A stretch of DNA of 64,000 nt from Devosia neptuniae (GTDB lineage Bacteria; Pseudomonadota; Alphaproteobacteria; Rhizobiales; Devosiaceae). The translations under genes and the position numbers were made by a program. Below, piece after piece: positions 8,707 through 17,067 of this stretch. The DNA is taken from contig NZ_CP104965.1 in the NCBI RefSeq assembly GCF_025452235.1, positions 2,662,501 to 2,726,500 on the forward strand. Direction: 5' to 3'. Every line of letters starts with the position of its first letter. Position 1 is the first letter of the stretch. A model generated the notes under the pieces. It searched no databases. It was not told the origin of the DNA and worked only from the letters and a program-made list of their open reading frames with translations.

Positions 8707-8771
8707 TTGCCTAATCGTTGGCGAAAGGGCAAAACCACCGCAGTTTGGAATTATTCCAGGGAGATTGCAGC

Positions 8772-10271
8772 ATGATCGACAAACCCCGCCTCACCACCAG
8801 TGCCGGCGCGCCCGTTCCCGACAATCAGAATGTCGAGACTGCCGGCGCCCGCGGCCCCGTGCTGCTGCAGGATTATCAGCTGCTCGAAAAGCTGGCGCAC
8901 CAGAATCGCGAGCGCATTCCCGAGCGCGTCGTGCATGCCAAGGGCTGGGGTGCTTTCGGCACGCTGACCATCACCAATGACATTTCCAAATACACCATCG
9001 CCAAGGTGTTCGGCGAAGTCGGCAAGAAGACGGACCTGCTGATCCGCTTCTCCACCGTGGCCGGCGAAATGGGCGCGGCCGATGCTGAGCGCGACGTGCG
9101 CGGCTTCTCCTTCAAATTCTATACCGAAGAAGGCAATTGGGACCTGGTGGGCAACAATACCCCCGTGTTCTTCGTGCGCGATCCGCTGAAATTCCCCGAT
9201 TTCATCCACACCCAGAAGCGCCACCCCAAGACCAATCTGCGCTCCAAGACCGCGATGTGGGATTTCTGGAGCCAGAGCCCGGAATCACTGCACCAGATTA
9301 CGACCCTGTTCTCCGATCGCGGCCTGCCGGTCGCGCCGATGTATATGAACGGCTATGGCAGCCACACCTATTCGTTCTGGAATGCCGAAGGCGAGCGGTT
9401 CTGGGTCAAATTCCACTTCAAGACCCTGCAGGGTCACAAGCATTACACCAATGCCGAAGTCGAAAAGATCATCGGAGCGAGCCGCGAAACCTATCAGGAA
9501 GAGCTGTTCGGCGGCATTGAGCGTGGCGAGTTCCCGCGCTGGCGCATGGAAGTGCAGATCATGCCTGAGGCCGACGCGGACAACACCCCGTACAATCCGT
9601 TCGATCTGACCAAGGTCTGGCCGCATGCCGATTATCCGCCGATCGAGGTCGGTATTGTCGAGCTGAACCGCAATGCCGACAATTACTTCGCCCAGATCGA
9701 ACAGGCGGCGTTCTCGCCGTCCAACAAGGTGCCCGGCATCGGCTATTCGCCCGACAAGATGCTGCAGGCCCGCGTCTTCTCCTATGCCGATGCCCACCGC
9801 TATCGCCTGGGCACACATTACGAGAGCATTCCGGTCAATCAGCCCAAGTCGCCAGTGCATCACTACCACCGCGATGGGCAGATGAATGTCTATGGCGGCA
9901 TCAAGACCGGCCACCCCGACGCCTATTACGAGCCGAATTCGTTTGGCGGTCCGGTGGAGGACAAGTCGGTCAAGGAGCCGCCGCTGCGCATCACGGGCGA
10001 TGCCGACCGGTACAATCACCGCGACGGCAATGACGATTACGGCCAGCCGCGTGCGCTGTTCAACCTGTTCGACGACGCCCAGAAGGGCCGTCTGTTCGAC
10101 AATCTCGCCGCCGCCATGGATGGCGTGCCCGACGAGATCATCGAGCGCCAATTGGCCCATTTCCACCTGATCGACCCGGCCTATGCCCAGGGCATCCGTG
10201 CTGCCCGCGCAGCGCTGGCATCCAGGCCCAAGGACGCCATTTCCGACCAGGAAAGCGCCGCGGCCGAATAG
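8772..10271 (+). CDS. katA: Catalase, small-subunit monofunctional haem type
   Basis: A 499-residue monofunctional catalase that breaks hydrogen peroxide into water and oxygen in the cytoplasm. The distal haem side is complete: His55 in [13 protein letters not shown], the [10 protein letters not shown] block, and Asn128 in [18 protein letters not shown]. The proximal haem ligand is Tyr338 in [14 protein letters not shown]. The length fits small-subunit (clade 3) enzymes. I chose the ATG at 8772 because GGGAG lies about ten bases upstream; the GTG/TTG extension to 8718 would overlap the promoter. The divergent oxyR and the OxyR site point to peroxide induction. A hairpin terminator follows. 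The symbol katA is by family convention. Confidence 0.95.
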   Translation: MIDKPRLTTSAGAPVPDNQNVETAGARGPVLLQDYQLLEKLAHQNRERIPERVVHAKGWGAFGTLTITNDISKYTIAKVFGEVGKKTDLLIRFSTVAGEMGAADAERDVRGFSFKFYTEEGNWDLVGNNTPVFFVRDPLKFPDFIHTQKRHPKTNLRSKTAMWDFWSQSPESLHQITTLFSDRGLPVAPMYMNGYGSHTYSFWNAEGERFWVKFHFKTLQGHKHYTNAEVEKIIGASRETYQEELFGGIERGEFPRWRMEVQIMPEADADNTPYNPFDLTKVWPHADYPPIEVGIVELNRNADNYFAQIEQAAFSPSNKVPGIGYSPDKMLQARVFSYADAHRYRLGTHYESIPVNQPKSPVHHYHRDGQMNVYGGIKTGHPDAYYEPNSFGGPVEDKSVKEPPLRITGDADRYNHRDGNDDYGQPRALFNLFDDAQKGRLFDNLAAAMDGVPDEIIERQLAHFHLIDPAYAQGIRAARAALASRPKDAISDQESAAAE

Positions 10272-10282
10272 GTCCGAAAACG

Positions 10283-10312
10283 AGGCCGGTCCCAAGGGGC
10301 CGGCCTTTCTCT
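10283..10312 (+). terminator. Rho-independent terminator after katA
   Basis: AGGCCGG (10283-10289) pairs with CCGGCCT (10300-10306), extended by inner CCC/GGG pairs, and is followed by TTTCTCTC. It starts 12 bases after the katA stop. Confidence 0.8.
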
Positions 10313-10328
10313 CATTGGGTCTTGCTGG

Positions 10329-10682
10329 TCAGCTCTTGCAGCGCTTGTAGAGTGAGGGCTTGGCGTCCCCCATGCCGTAGCCTTCGGCATTGTAGATCAG
10401 CTCGTCGCTGTCAGGCACATATTCGAAATTGTCGACCGAGCCTTCTTCTTCCCAGTGGATGGCGCCGTTGCCCGAGGGGCTGTCATCAGGATAAAATACG
10501 ACAGCTAGCGGCTCGCCCGTGCCGAGGGCCAGCATGTTGCCTTCGATATGGACGGAGTTATCGGCATTGTCGCAGGCGCCGTCGATGGCCCAATGACCGT
10601 TCAGATTGGCCGGCACGTCATCCGCCAGAACCGGGGCAATGCTGAGCGCGGCGAAGATTGTCGTCAGTGCAATGATACGCAT
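10329..10682 (-). CDS. Small secreted protein of unknown function
   Basis: 117 residues that I do not recognise as a named family. A signal peptide ends near residue 20 (LSIAPVLA-DD). The mature part is acidic and beta-rich, with NLNGHWAIDGACDN near its start and a C-terminal SLYKRCKS. Two cysteines (GACDN and KRCKS) could form a disulfide joining the two ends, which would suit a small periplasmic barrel; this is inference. GAGGAGG lies about six bases before the ATG, one of the best ribosome binding sites in the window, so it is probably well expressed. It is convergent with katA, sharing the region of the katA terminator. Confidence 0.75.
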   Translation of the reverse strand: MRIIALTTIFAALSIAPVLADDVPANLNGHWAIDGACDNADNSVHIEGNMLALGTGEPLAVVFYPDDSPSGNGAIHWEEEGSVDNFEYVPDSDELIYNAEGYGMGDAKPSLYKRCKS

Positions 10683-10846
10683 GAAAAATCCTCCTCAAAC
10701 CGCGTGATCCAATCATGGTGGCCGGTAACGGGCAAGTGATCGCCTAAAATTTGAATCAAATCCGCGCTGTTGCTTTCAGCCGGCGCAAGAACCTGCCGGT
10801 CCAGGGTGCCGCTGTTGAACTTATGCGGCAGGAGCCGGGGAACGTT

Positions 10847-11971
10847 ATGACCGAACTTGACCAGGGCCAGCGGGCGTTTTCGAGCTTTCGAGTGCTCAAC
10901 GGCGAGAACGATCACGCCGAACGCGAGCAGCTTTTCCGCAATATGGCGCAGCTGTTCAGCTATGTGTCGGATCGCTGCGACGACGAGCAGGTCGCCCAGT
11001 ATGACGAGGTGCTGTGCCAGCTCGCCGAACTGGTCGAGGTCGAAGCCCGCATTCACGTCGCCAAGCTGCTGGCTCCTCTGGAACGTGCCCCCGGCACGGT
11101 GGTGGTCAAGCTGGCCAATGACGATATCGAAGTCGCCAAGCCGCTGCTCGAATTCTCCAATGTGCTGTCCGATGACGATCTGATCGACATTATCGGCAAG
11201 CAGAGCGAAGAGCATCGCATCGCCATTGCCGGCCGCACCAATGTACCTGAGCGGGTCGGGGAAGCCATTGTCGAGCATGGCCAGACCTCTTCGATCGCCC
11301 GCCTGGTGCGCAATACCAATGCTGAATTCGACAAGGCGACGCTGGAAAAGCTGGTCGCCCGTGCTACTGCCGATGCCGAAATCGCCGCCGATTTGCGCGG
11401 CCGTCCCGAACTCGATTGGGGCTCGCTGCGCGGGGAGATCGACACTGTCGCCAGCAAGGTTCTCGAGACGCTGGACGAAGACAAGTCGCTCGATCCGGTC
11501 GCCGCCGGCAAGGTCAATGCCGTGGTCTACAACCGCATGCGCAACCGCGCCGGCTTTTCGGCCAATGAGTGGAAAGTGGCCTATAACCAGGTCAAGGCGC
11601 TCAGCGATCGCAAGCAGCTTGACGATCGCGCGCTGGCTCGTTTCGCTCGCTTCGGCTATGGCCACCACGCCGCCGCTGCCCTGACTGTCGTGCTGCGTGT
11701 TAGCCCCGAAGTGTTCGTCAAGTGGCTCGCCAGCCAGGATTATGTAGCGATCACCGTCGCCCTGCGCGCCGCGGGCCTGACGCCCGAACTGTTCGAAGCC
11801 ATCGTCGCCACGCTGCCGTGGCGCGACCTGCCATCCCAGGCCGACAAGACCATGGTCAAGTCCCGCTTCGAAGCCCTCGACCGCGAAGAAGCCACCGGCA
11901 TTTTCGAACTCTGGCGCGCCCACGCCTTCCGCAAACGCGCCGCCAGCGACGAGCGGGCGAGCGTGGCGTAG
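10847..11971 (+). CDS. DUF2336 domain-containing protein
   Basis: 374 residues, all helical, matching the alphaproteobacterial DUF2336 family: HEAT-like repeats such as DDDLIDIIGKQSEEHRIAIAGRTNVPERVGEAIVEHGQTSSIARLVRNTNAEFDKATLEKLV. There is no signal peptide and no catalytic motif. The function is unknown; family members often occur near division or signalling genes. I chose the ATG at 10847 (MTELDQGQ) because GCCGGGG lies just upstream and the domain starts soon after. An in-frame ATG at 10823 and one at 10751 are alternatives. The gene stands alone between two opposite-strand genes. Confidence 0.8.
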   Translation: MTELDQGQRAFSSFRVLNGENDHAEREQLFRNMAQLFSYVSDRCDDEQVAQYDEVLCQLAELVEVEARIHVAKLLAPLERAPGTVVVKLANDDIEVAKPLLEFSNVLSDDDLIDIIGKQSEEHRIAIAGRTNVPERVGEAIVEHGQTSSIARLVRNTNAEFDKATLEKLVARATADAEIAADLRGRPELDWGSLRGEIDTVASKVLETLDEDKSLDPVAAGKVNAVVYNRMRNRAGFSANEWKVAYNQVKALSDRKQLDDRALARFARFGYGHHAAAALTVVLRVSPEVFVKWLASQDYVAITVALRAAGLTPELFEAIVATLPWRDLPSQADKTMVKSRFEALDREEATGIFELWRAHAFRKRAASDERASVA

Positions 11972-11985
11972 GGGGCACTCACCCC

Positions 11986-12396
11986 TTAAGGAACAACCGC
12001 CAGATCGGTCTGGCGAAACTCGTCATCCGTTGCCAATACCGGAACCCCATAATGCTTGGCGCAGGCATAATGCAGGCAATCCGCCAGGTTCAAACCGTGG
12101 CGGCCCCGACGAAATCGGGCCGCCGCGCCAATCGAGAGCTGCACGGCGGTGAGGAGTTCGGGCAGGTCCTTGAGAACGATGTCGCGTTCCTCCAGGACCT
12201 CCAGTATCACCGTTTGCACCTGTTCGATGGGCAGATTCCATTTGTCGGGCCGCGATAGAGCGAGTGCGGTTTCCAGAATGGCCAGTGCCGAGGTGAATGG
12301 TCTCTCGGCTGCGGCAATGGCGTTGCTGACACGCTCGGCCTCCGGTTCTGCCGAGAGCAGTGCAACGAGCGCAGAGGCGTCGACGAACAGGGTCAT
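11986..12396 (-). CDS. vapC: PIN-domain ribonuclease toxin VapC
   Basis: A 136-residue PIN-domain protein. The acidic metal-binding residues are in place: Asp6 in FVDASAL, Glu42 in AILETALAL, Asp106 in NLADCLHYA and the Asp124/Asp125 pair in ATDDEF. GRHGLNLADCLHYACAKHYGVPVLATDDEF is the classic C-terminal PIN signature. VapC toxins are Mg-dependent endoribonucleases that cleave tRNA or rRNA loops; the target here is unknown. The start at 12396 overlaps the antitoxin stop by four bases (ATGA at 12393-12396), so toxin translation depends on the antitoxin frame. The longer upstream frame would lie inside the antitoxin gene and is unlikely. Confidence 0.9.
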   Translation of the reverse strand: MTLFVDASALVALLSAEPEAERVSNAIAAAERPFTSALAILETALALSRPDKWNLPIEQVQTVILEVLEERDIVLKDLPELLTAVQLSIGAAARFRRGRHGLNLADCLHYACAKHYGVPVLATDDEFRQTDLAVVP

Positions 12397-12647
12397 TGCC
12401 CGTCCTCGTCGCCCCACATTTCATCATAGGCGGATCTAGGCAACGGCTGGCGTGCCTTGGCGCTGTTCGAAATGCCATGCTTGCTCAACACCCGCTCCAC
12501 GGTTTGGCGAGGTGTTTCGCTTGCCCTCCGACGGGCAATGGCCTCGCGCATGGCAATGACAATTGCCTCGCTCAGCCCCACGCCTTCAAGCTGCGCAAAT
12601 TTGCGGGTCAGCTCATCCGCCTGCTTGTTGTTGACGTTGAGGGCCAT
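12393..12647 (-). CDS. vapB: VapB-type antitoxin (PSK transcription-factor family)
   Basis: 84 residues. It starts ALNVNNKQADELTRKFAQLEGVGLSEAIVIAMREAIARRR, the N-terminal DNA-binding and dimerisation part of Rv0623/PSK-type VapB antitoxins. The C-terminal tail (RQPLPRSAYDEMWGDEDGQ) ends in the aromatic, acidic stretch that wraps into the VapC active site. I use the ATG at 12647, since MALNVNN is where family members start. The gene overlaps vapC by ATGA. An inverted repeat lies just upstream and is a likely autorepression operator. The pair is on the opposite strand to both neighbours, which fits a small mobile or accessory module. Confidence 0.87.
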   Translation of the reverse strand: MALNVNNKQADELTRKFAQLEGVGLSEAIVIAMREAIARRRASETPRQTVERVLSKHGISNSAKARQPLPRSAYDEMWGDEDGQ

Positions 12648-12659
12648 GGCATTCACCAA

Positions 12660-12701
12660 TGTAGATTATGTGGCCAATATATATAGATCGGTTGATCTAC
12701 A
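12660..12701 (-). promoter_or_regulatory. Likely vapBC operator/promoter
   Basis: TAGATC (12684-12689) and GATCTA (12694-12699) form a dyad with a 4-nt centre. A second arm TGTAGAT at 12660-12666 pairs with ATCTACA at 12695-12701. Between them lies an AT-rich TATATATA stretch suited to a -10 box. Its place just upstream of vapB fits autoregulation by the VapBC complex. Confidence 0.5.
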
Positions 12702-12751
12702 TCATCAAGCCGAGCCGCAACCCACTTCCCCCTAGACCTCCGCTTCAAAAC

Positions 12752-12775
12752 AGATATAAAGACATCTTTATATCT
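12752..12775. promoter_or_regulatory. 24-bp dyad operator before the ArsR-methyltransferase gene
   Basis: AGATATAAAGA (12752-12762) and TCTTTATATCT (12765-12775) are perfect inverted 11-bp arms around CA. The dyad ends 11 bases before the ATG at 12787. ArsR-family dimers bind dyads of this size, so this is the likely self-operator for the regulator-metF operon. Confidence 0.65.
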
Positions 12776-12786
12776 CGAGAGGGGCG

Positions 12787-13737
12787 ATGGCTGAGTTGGC
12801 GACATTGGTGGGGGTGCTGAAGGCAGCGGGTGAGGGGACCCGGTTGCGCCTGTTGGCATTGCTGGCCGATGGCGATCATTCGGTCAAGGACCTGACGGAA
12901 ATTCTCCGCCAGAGCCAGCCTCGCGTGTCGCGCCATCTCAAGCTGCTTGCCGATGCCGGACTGATCGAGCGCAATGCCGAGGGCGCCTGGGCCTATTATG
13001 GCTTGGCGCAGTCAGGTGACGGCGCGGCGCTGGCGCAATGGGCCATCGACCGGCTCGACGCCAGCGATCCCGAACGCCGCCGCGATATCGAGCGGCAGGT
13101 GGCGGTGCGCGCGGCCCAGCAGGCGCAGGCGGCCGAATATTTCGCCAAGGTGGCCGGCAGCTGGGACCTGCTCAAAAAGCTGCATGTGCCCGAAGAGGCG
13201 GTGGAAGCCGGAATCGTCGAGGCGCTGGGTGGCCGCTCGGTGGGCCTGCTGGTTGATCTGGGCACCGGCACCGGCCGCATGCTGGAATTGCTCGCCGACT
13301 TCTACAAACGTGGCATCGGCATCGATTCGAGCCGCGAAATGCTGGCCGTGGCCCGGTCGCGTCTGGCTGCCGCGGGTCTTGCCCATGCCCAGGTCCGCCT
13401 TGGCGATATTGCCGATCTCGATACCGCCACCGGCTCGGCCGATGTGATCGTGATCCATCAGGTGCTGCATTATTTCGACGATCCGGGCCGCATGCTGGCG
13501 CAGGCGCGACGCCTGCTCAAAGCCGGTGGCGAGATGCTGATCGTGGATTTCGCCCCCCATGATTTCGAATTCCTGCGCACCGAGCATGCCCATCGCCGGC
13601 TTGGCCTGTCGCAGGCGCAAATGAGCCTCTGGGCTGCTGCCGCCGATCTCTCGGTCGAAGCGGTGCGCGAGTTTCCCGGCGAAAATGGTGACAATGGCCT
13701 GACGGTCTGCCTCTGGCGCCTCAGCGACAAGACGTGA
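12787..13737 (+). CDS. ArsR-family regulator fused to a SAM-dependent methyltransferase
   Basis: 316 residues. An ArsR winged helix fills residues 1-75 (GTRLRLLALLADGDHSVKDLTEILRQSQPRVSRHLKLLADAGLIER) with no cysteine metal site. A class I methyltransferase domain follows, with SAM motif DLGTGTG at residues 157-163 and a following acidic GIDSSREML. It sits directly upstream of metF with no gap (TGA then ATG), so the two are one transcript. This layout matches SAM-cycle ArsR regulators such as SahR, which sense S-adenosylhomocysteine; that assignment is inferred from domain order and metF linkage, not proven. The methyltransferase part may be a ligand-sensing domain rather than an enzyme. GAGAGGGG precedes the ATG. 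Confidence 0.85.
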   Translation: MAELATLVGVLKAAGEGTRLRLLALLADGDHSVKDLTEILRQSQPRVSRHLKLLADAGLIERNAEGAWAYYGLAQSGDGAALAQWAIDRLDASDPERRRDIERQVAVRAAQQAQAAEYFAKVAGSWDLLKKLHVPEEAVEAGIVEALGGRSVGLLVDLGTGTGRMLELLADFYKRGIGIDSSREMLAVARSRLAAAGLAHAQVRLGDIADLDTATGSADVIVIHQVLHYFDDPGRMLAQARRLLKAGGEMLIVDFAPHDFEFLRTEHAHRRLGLSQAQMSLWAAAADLSVEAVREFPGENGDNGLTVCLWRLSDKT

Positions 13738-14646
13738 ATGGATACCAAGATGATCGATGACAATGCGCGCGCCAGCCGGAAGATCGCCGAGCAGCGCCCC
13801 GACCTGCAGCTTTCCTTCGAGTTCTTCCCGCCCAAGACCGATGCGATGGAAGAGCGCTTCTGGGACTCCATCCATAAGCTTGCCCCGCTGCAGCCACGCT
13901 TCGTCTCGGTCACCTATGGCGCCGGCGGCTCCACGCGCGAGCGTACCCTCCGCATGGTCTCCTCGGTCAAAACCGATACCGGTGTCGACGCTGCAGCACA
14001 CCTCACCTGCGTCGGTTCCACCCGTGACGAAGTCGACGCCGTCGTGCGCGGTTATCAGGAAGCGGGCATCAACCGCATCGTTGCCCTGCGCGGCGATCCG
14101 CCGGAGGGTGTCGGCCAGCCGTTTACGCCGCATCCGCAGGGTTATCAGAACGCCGCCGACCTCGTTTCGGGCATCCGCAAGATCGGCGATTTCGACATTT
14201 CCGTTGCCGCTTACCCCGAAAAGCACCCGCAAAGTGCCGATTGGCAGACCGATATCGATAATTTGAAGCGCAAGCTCGATGCCGGGGCAACCCGCGCCAT
14301 CACGCAGATGTTCTTCTCCAATGCCGATTACCTGCGCTATGTCGACCGCGCCCGCGCCGCCGGCATCACCGCGCCGATCGTGCCCGGCATCCAGCCGATC
14401 CACAGCTTCAAGCAGATTTCCAATTTCGCATCCCGTTGCGGCGCCTCGATTCCGGCCTGGCTGGCCGAGCGTTTCGCCGGGCTCGATGAAGACCCCGAAA
14501 CGCACGCTCTGGTCGCTTCGGCGGTCGCTGCCGAGCAGGTCATCGAGCTATTGGATGAGGGCGTCACCGAGTTCCACATCTATACGATGAACCGCTCGAA
14601 CCTGGCTTTGGCGCTGGCACGCATTCTCGGGCGCCGTCCGGATTAA
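13738..14646 (+). CDS. metF: Methylenetetrahydrofolate reductase
   Basis: A 302-residue FAD enzyme that reduces 5,10-methylene-THF to 5-methyl-THF for methionine synthesis. The signature LSFEFFPPKTDAMEERFW is near the N-terminus, followed by FVSVTYGAGGSTRERT, HLTCVGSTRDEV and RIVALRGDPPEG, the FAD/folate barrel motifs. QMFFSNADYLRYVDRARAAGITAPIVPGIQPI is also canonical. The length matches the bacterial catalytic-domain-only form. It starts at the base after the regulator stop; a second ATG at 13750 is possible. Control is probably by the upstream ArsR-methyltransferase and its dyad. Confidence 0.95.
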   Translation: MDTKMIDDNARASRKIAEQRPDLQLSFEFFPPKTDAMEERFWDSIHKLAPLQPRFVSVTYGAGGSTRERTLRMVSSVKTDTGVDAAAHLTCVGSTRDEVDAVVRGYQEAGINRIVALRGDPPEGVGQPFTPHPQGYQNAADLVSGIRKIGDFDISVAAYPEKHPQSADWQTDIDNLKRKLDAGATRAITQMFFSNADYLRYVDRARAAGITAPIVPGIQPIHSFKQISNFASRCGASIPAWLAERFAGLDEDPETHALVASAVAAEQVIELLDEGVTEFHIYTMNRSNLALALARILGRRPD

Positions 14647-14712
14647 CCTTGCATTCACCATGTTCTGGTGCCATCAGGTCGCCGCCCGTGGGTCGGTGGC
14701 CTGAAAAAGCGT

Positions 14713-14730
14713 CATTCAGGTCCCATTCAG
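14713..14730 (+). promoter_or_regulatory. CATTCAG direct repeat, possible response-regulator box
   Basis: Two exact copies of CATTCAG (14713-14719 and 14724-14730) are 11 bp apart, one helical turn, as in sites bound by OmpR/PhoB-type dimers. The pair lies about 105 bases before the envelope-protein gene at 14835. A hairpin (GGCGGTT at 14758-14764, AACCGCC at 14771-14777) lies between them. Confidence 0.4.
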
Positions 14731-14834
14731 CTTACGGGCAGCATTGAGACGGAGCAGGGCGGTTCCATAAAACCGCCATCAATTCCGGCTCTTTCCCTCT
14801 GCGGAGGGCGAAGCAAATCGGGACGTGAAAGACC

Positions 14835-15635
14835 ATGCAGATCGATCGCCGCATTACCAATGGCCTGGCCTGGGCCGGTGCCCTACTCGTCGTCGGTATT
14901 CCAGCCGCCGACTTGCTGTCCGCGCAATTCCTGGGCAATGGCCCCACGGCGCAGGTTGCCGTCATCGAGCCGGTTGCACCAGTGCCGGCGCCTGCTTCGC
15001 AGCGCCCAGCCGAACCGGTCAAAGTGGCTGAAGCTGCGCCCGTCAAGCCGGCGACCCCGGCACCTGCAGCAGCCGCCAATCCGGCCGATCCGCTCAATTC
15101 CTATCTGCAATCGGGCAAGAAGCTGCCCAGCTATATCACTGGCGGCGCCGAAGAAACCGCTCCGGCGACACCCGCCGCGGCCGCGCCGACGACTGCCCCG
15201 ATAGTGCCAGCACCCGCCACGGCCACGGCAGAACCCGCTCGTCCGCCGATCGCGCCGCCAGCCGCTCCAGCGGCTGTCGCAACCGATCCGGTGCAGGTGG
15301 CCTCGCTGCCACCCCAAAAGGTCGCGCCGGTGCCCATGCCGCTGTCCATGCGACCCGCCTCGGTGGCCGTACGGGCGCCGTCGCCCTCCGAACAGGTCTT
15401 CATTCCCCCGTCGGTCAGCCGCAATGCGCCGCCGGCGGCCGTTACTGCCGATGACCTGCAGGATTGGGAAAGCGGTCCGCTGTCCGAATTCCTCGCCAAT
15501 CGCCAGCAGCAGGCCGAAGCCCCGAGTGATTACCGCCCCGGCGGGTTCTATCTCGATGAAGCGCCGCCCCCTGAGGTTTATGACCGCTATGTCGGGCCGG
15601 TCGATCCGCCGATTTTCCTGCCATTCATCAATTGA
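14835..15635 (+). CDS. Proline/alanine-rich exported protein of unknown function
   Basis: A 266-residue protein I cannot assign to a family. Residues 8-28 (NGLAWAGALLVVGIPAADLL) are a hydrophobic signal anchor. A long low-complexity Pro/Ala/Val/Thr stretch (about residues 45-185) follows, as in periplasm-spanning linkers like those of TonB or FtsN-type proteins. The C-terminal 80 residues are less repetitive, with DDLQDWESGPLSEFLANRQQQAE and a tyrosine/proline-rich end (GGFYLDEAPPPEVYDRYVGPVDPPIF). This looks like an inner-membrane-anchored protein reaching across the periplasm; that is inference. The ribosome binding site is weak. The upstream CATTCAG repeats suggest control by a two-component regulator. 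Confidence 0.7.
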   Translation: MQIDRRITNGLAWAGALLVVGIPAADLLSAQFLGNGPTAQVAVIEPVAPVPAPASQRPAEPVKVAEAAPVKPATPAPAAAANPADPLNSYLQSGKKLPSYITGGAEETAPATPAAAAPTTAPIVPAPATATAEPARPPIAPPAAPAAVATDPVQVASLPPQKVAPVPMPLSMRPASVAVRAPSPSEQVFIPPSVSRNAPPAAVTADDLQDWESGPLSEFLANRQQQAEAPSDYRPGGFYLDEAPPPEVYDRYVGPVDPPIFLPFIN

Positions 15636-15682
15636 TGTAAGCTGCCATGCACGCCCGGCAATGGACCGGACGCGTTGCGAAG

Positions 15683-15703
15683 GATATGCTGGTCCAGCAT
15701 ATC
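15683..15703. promoter_or_regulatory. 21-bp perfect palindrome before the TerB-DnaJ gene
   Basis: GATATGCTGG (15683-15692) and CCAGCATATC (15694-15703) are perfect 10-bp arms around one T. No T tract follows, so it is not a typical terminator. It lies 46 bases before the ATG at 15750 and is a likely operator for a dimeric regulator. Confidence 0.5.
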
Positions 15704-15749
15704 ACGCTCGGATTCCCCGTGGCGTGGTCGCTTCGTGAAAGACGTCACC

Positions 15750-16496
15750 ATGCTGTGCTGCGTGCGCAAAGCCGAAGAAAACCGGGATGTTTGGCAAAAA
15801 CTGTCCCAGTTCCTGGGGTCGTTCAGCCAACGAACCGGTGTTGCCGGCTCCATCGCCAATATGCTTGATCCCGATACCTGGCTGCCCGGTGGACGGGACG
15901 CAGCGTTTACGCTCGCCCTGATCGCGCTGGCCGCCAAGATGGCGGTGGCTGACGGCATTGTGACCGCGTCCGAAGTGCGCGCCTTTAACGCCACGGTCGA
16001 AATCACCCAGGGCCAGGAGCCGCAGGTTGAGCGGCTGTTCAATCTCGCCAAGCAGGATGTGGCCGGCTACGAAAGCTATGCCCGCAAGATCGCGCGCTTC
16101 TTCGCCAGCAGCCCCGAAACGCTGGAACATGTGCTCGATAGCCTGTTCTTCATCGCCACGGCCGATGGCATGGTGCATGAGGCCGAGCTTGATTACCTCA
16201 AGTCGGTGAGCGACATTTTCGGCTTTGACGATGTGCGGTTCGAGCAGATGGCCAGCCAGCATGTCGTGCTGGCCGATGGGGTCGATCCCTATGTGGTGCT
16301 GGGCCTGGCGCCCAATGCCCCGCCCGAGGAAGTGCGTCGCGTCTATCGCCTGCTGGTGTCCGAGCACCACCCCGACCGCCTGATCGCCAAGGGCGTTCCC
16401 GAAGAGCTGATCGATGTGGCCACGGCGCGGATGACCGCGATCAATCTGGCCTATCAGGCCATCACCAAACCGCGGCCCGCGCCACTGCTGGCTTGA
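15750..16496 (+). CDS. TerB-DnaJ (DjlA-like) cochaperone
   Basis: About 248 residues in two parts. Residues 45-170 form a helical TerB-like domain, with twin acidic motifs AAKMAVADGIVTASEVRAF and FFIATADGMVHEAELDYLKSV that may bind metal. The C-terminal 65 residues are a J-domain with HPD at residues 207-209 (SEHHPDRL), which stimulates DnaK. This order (TerB then J) is that of DjlA, but there is no N-terminal membrane segment, so it is a soluble DjlA-like protein, common in alphaproteobacteria. The start is uncertain: ATG 15750 is my choice, GTG 15735 is possible. It lies just before rnpB. Confidence 0.8.
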   Translation: MLCCVRKAEENRDVWQKLSQFLGSFSQRTGVAGSIANMLDPDTWLPGGRDAAFTLALIALAAKMAVADGIVTASEVRAFNATVEITQGQEPQVERLFNLAKQDVAGYESYARKIARFFASSPETLEHVLDSLFFIATADGMVHEAELDYLKSVSDIFGFDDVRFEQMASQHVVLADGVDPYVVLGLAPNAPPEEVRRVYRLLVSEHHPDRLIAKGVPEELIDVATARMTAINLAYQAITKPRPAPLLA

Positions 16497-16527
16497 CGCC
16501 ACCGCGTCTCTGCACCACAAACGCGCC

Positions 16528-16915
<388 letters not shown>

Positions 16916-16973
16916 TTCCTTTTCTCGATGCTCTCCTCCGCACGGGGTAGGGCTGTGTCAAAACACCCCTAAA

Positions 16974-16998
16974 TTTCCCACCACCGCGAAATGGGAAA
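16974..16998. promoter_or_regulatory. Dyad upstream of rsmH in the place of mraZ
   Basis: TTTCCCA (16974-16980) and TGGGAAA (16992-16998) are inverted arms in the 152-bp gap between rnpB and rsmH. No mraZ reading frame is present in that gap. The dyad contains TGGGA, the core of MraZ sites, but only as an inverted pair, not the usual direct repeats, so its role is uncertain. Confidence 0.3.
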
Positions 16999-17067
16999 CA
17001 GAATCTTAAACGTCCTTGGTCAAAGTGGCGGGAAGTTTACGAACCGGTTCCGGCCGGCAGTGGAGTA

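Noticed and set aside
16916..17067. Direct-repeat MraZ boxes before rsmH
   Set aside because: Only one TGGGA in the needed orientation is present; the rest is an inverted arm, so an MraZ operator is not supported.
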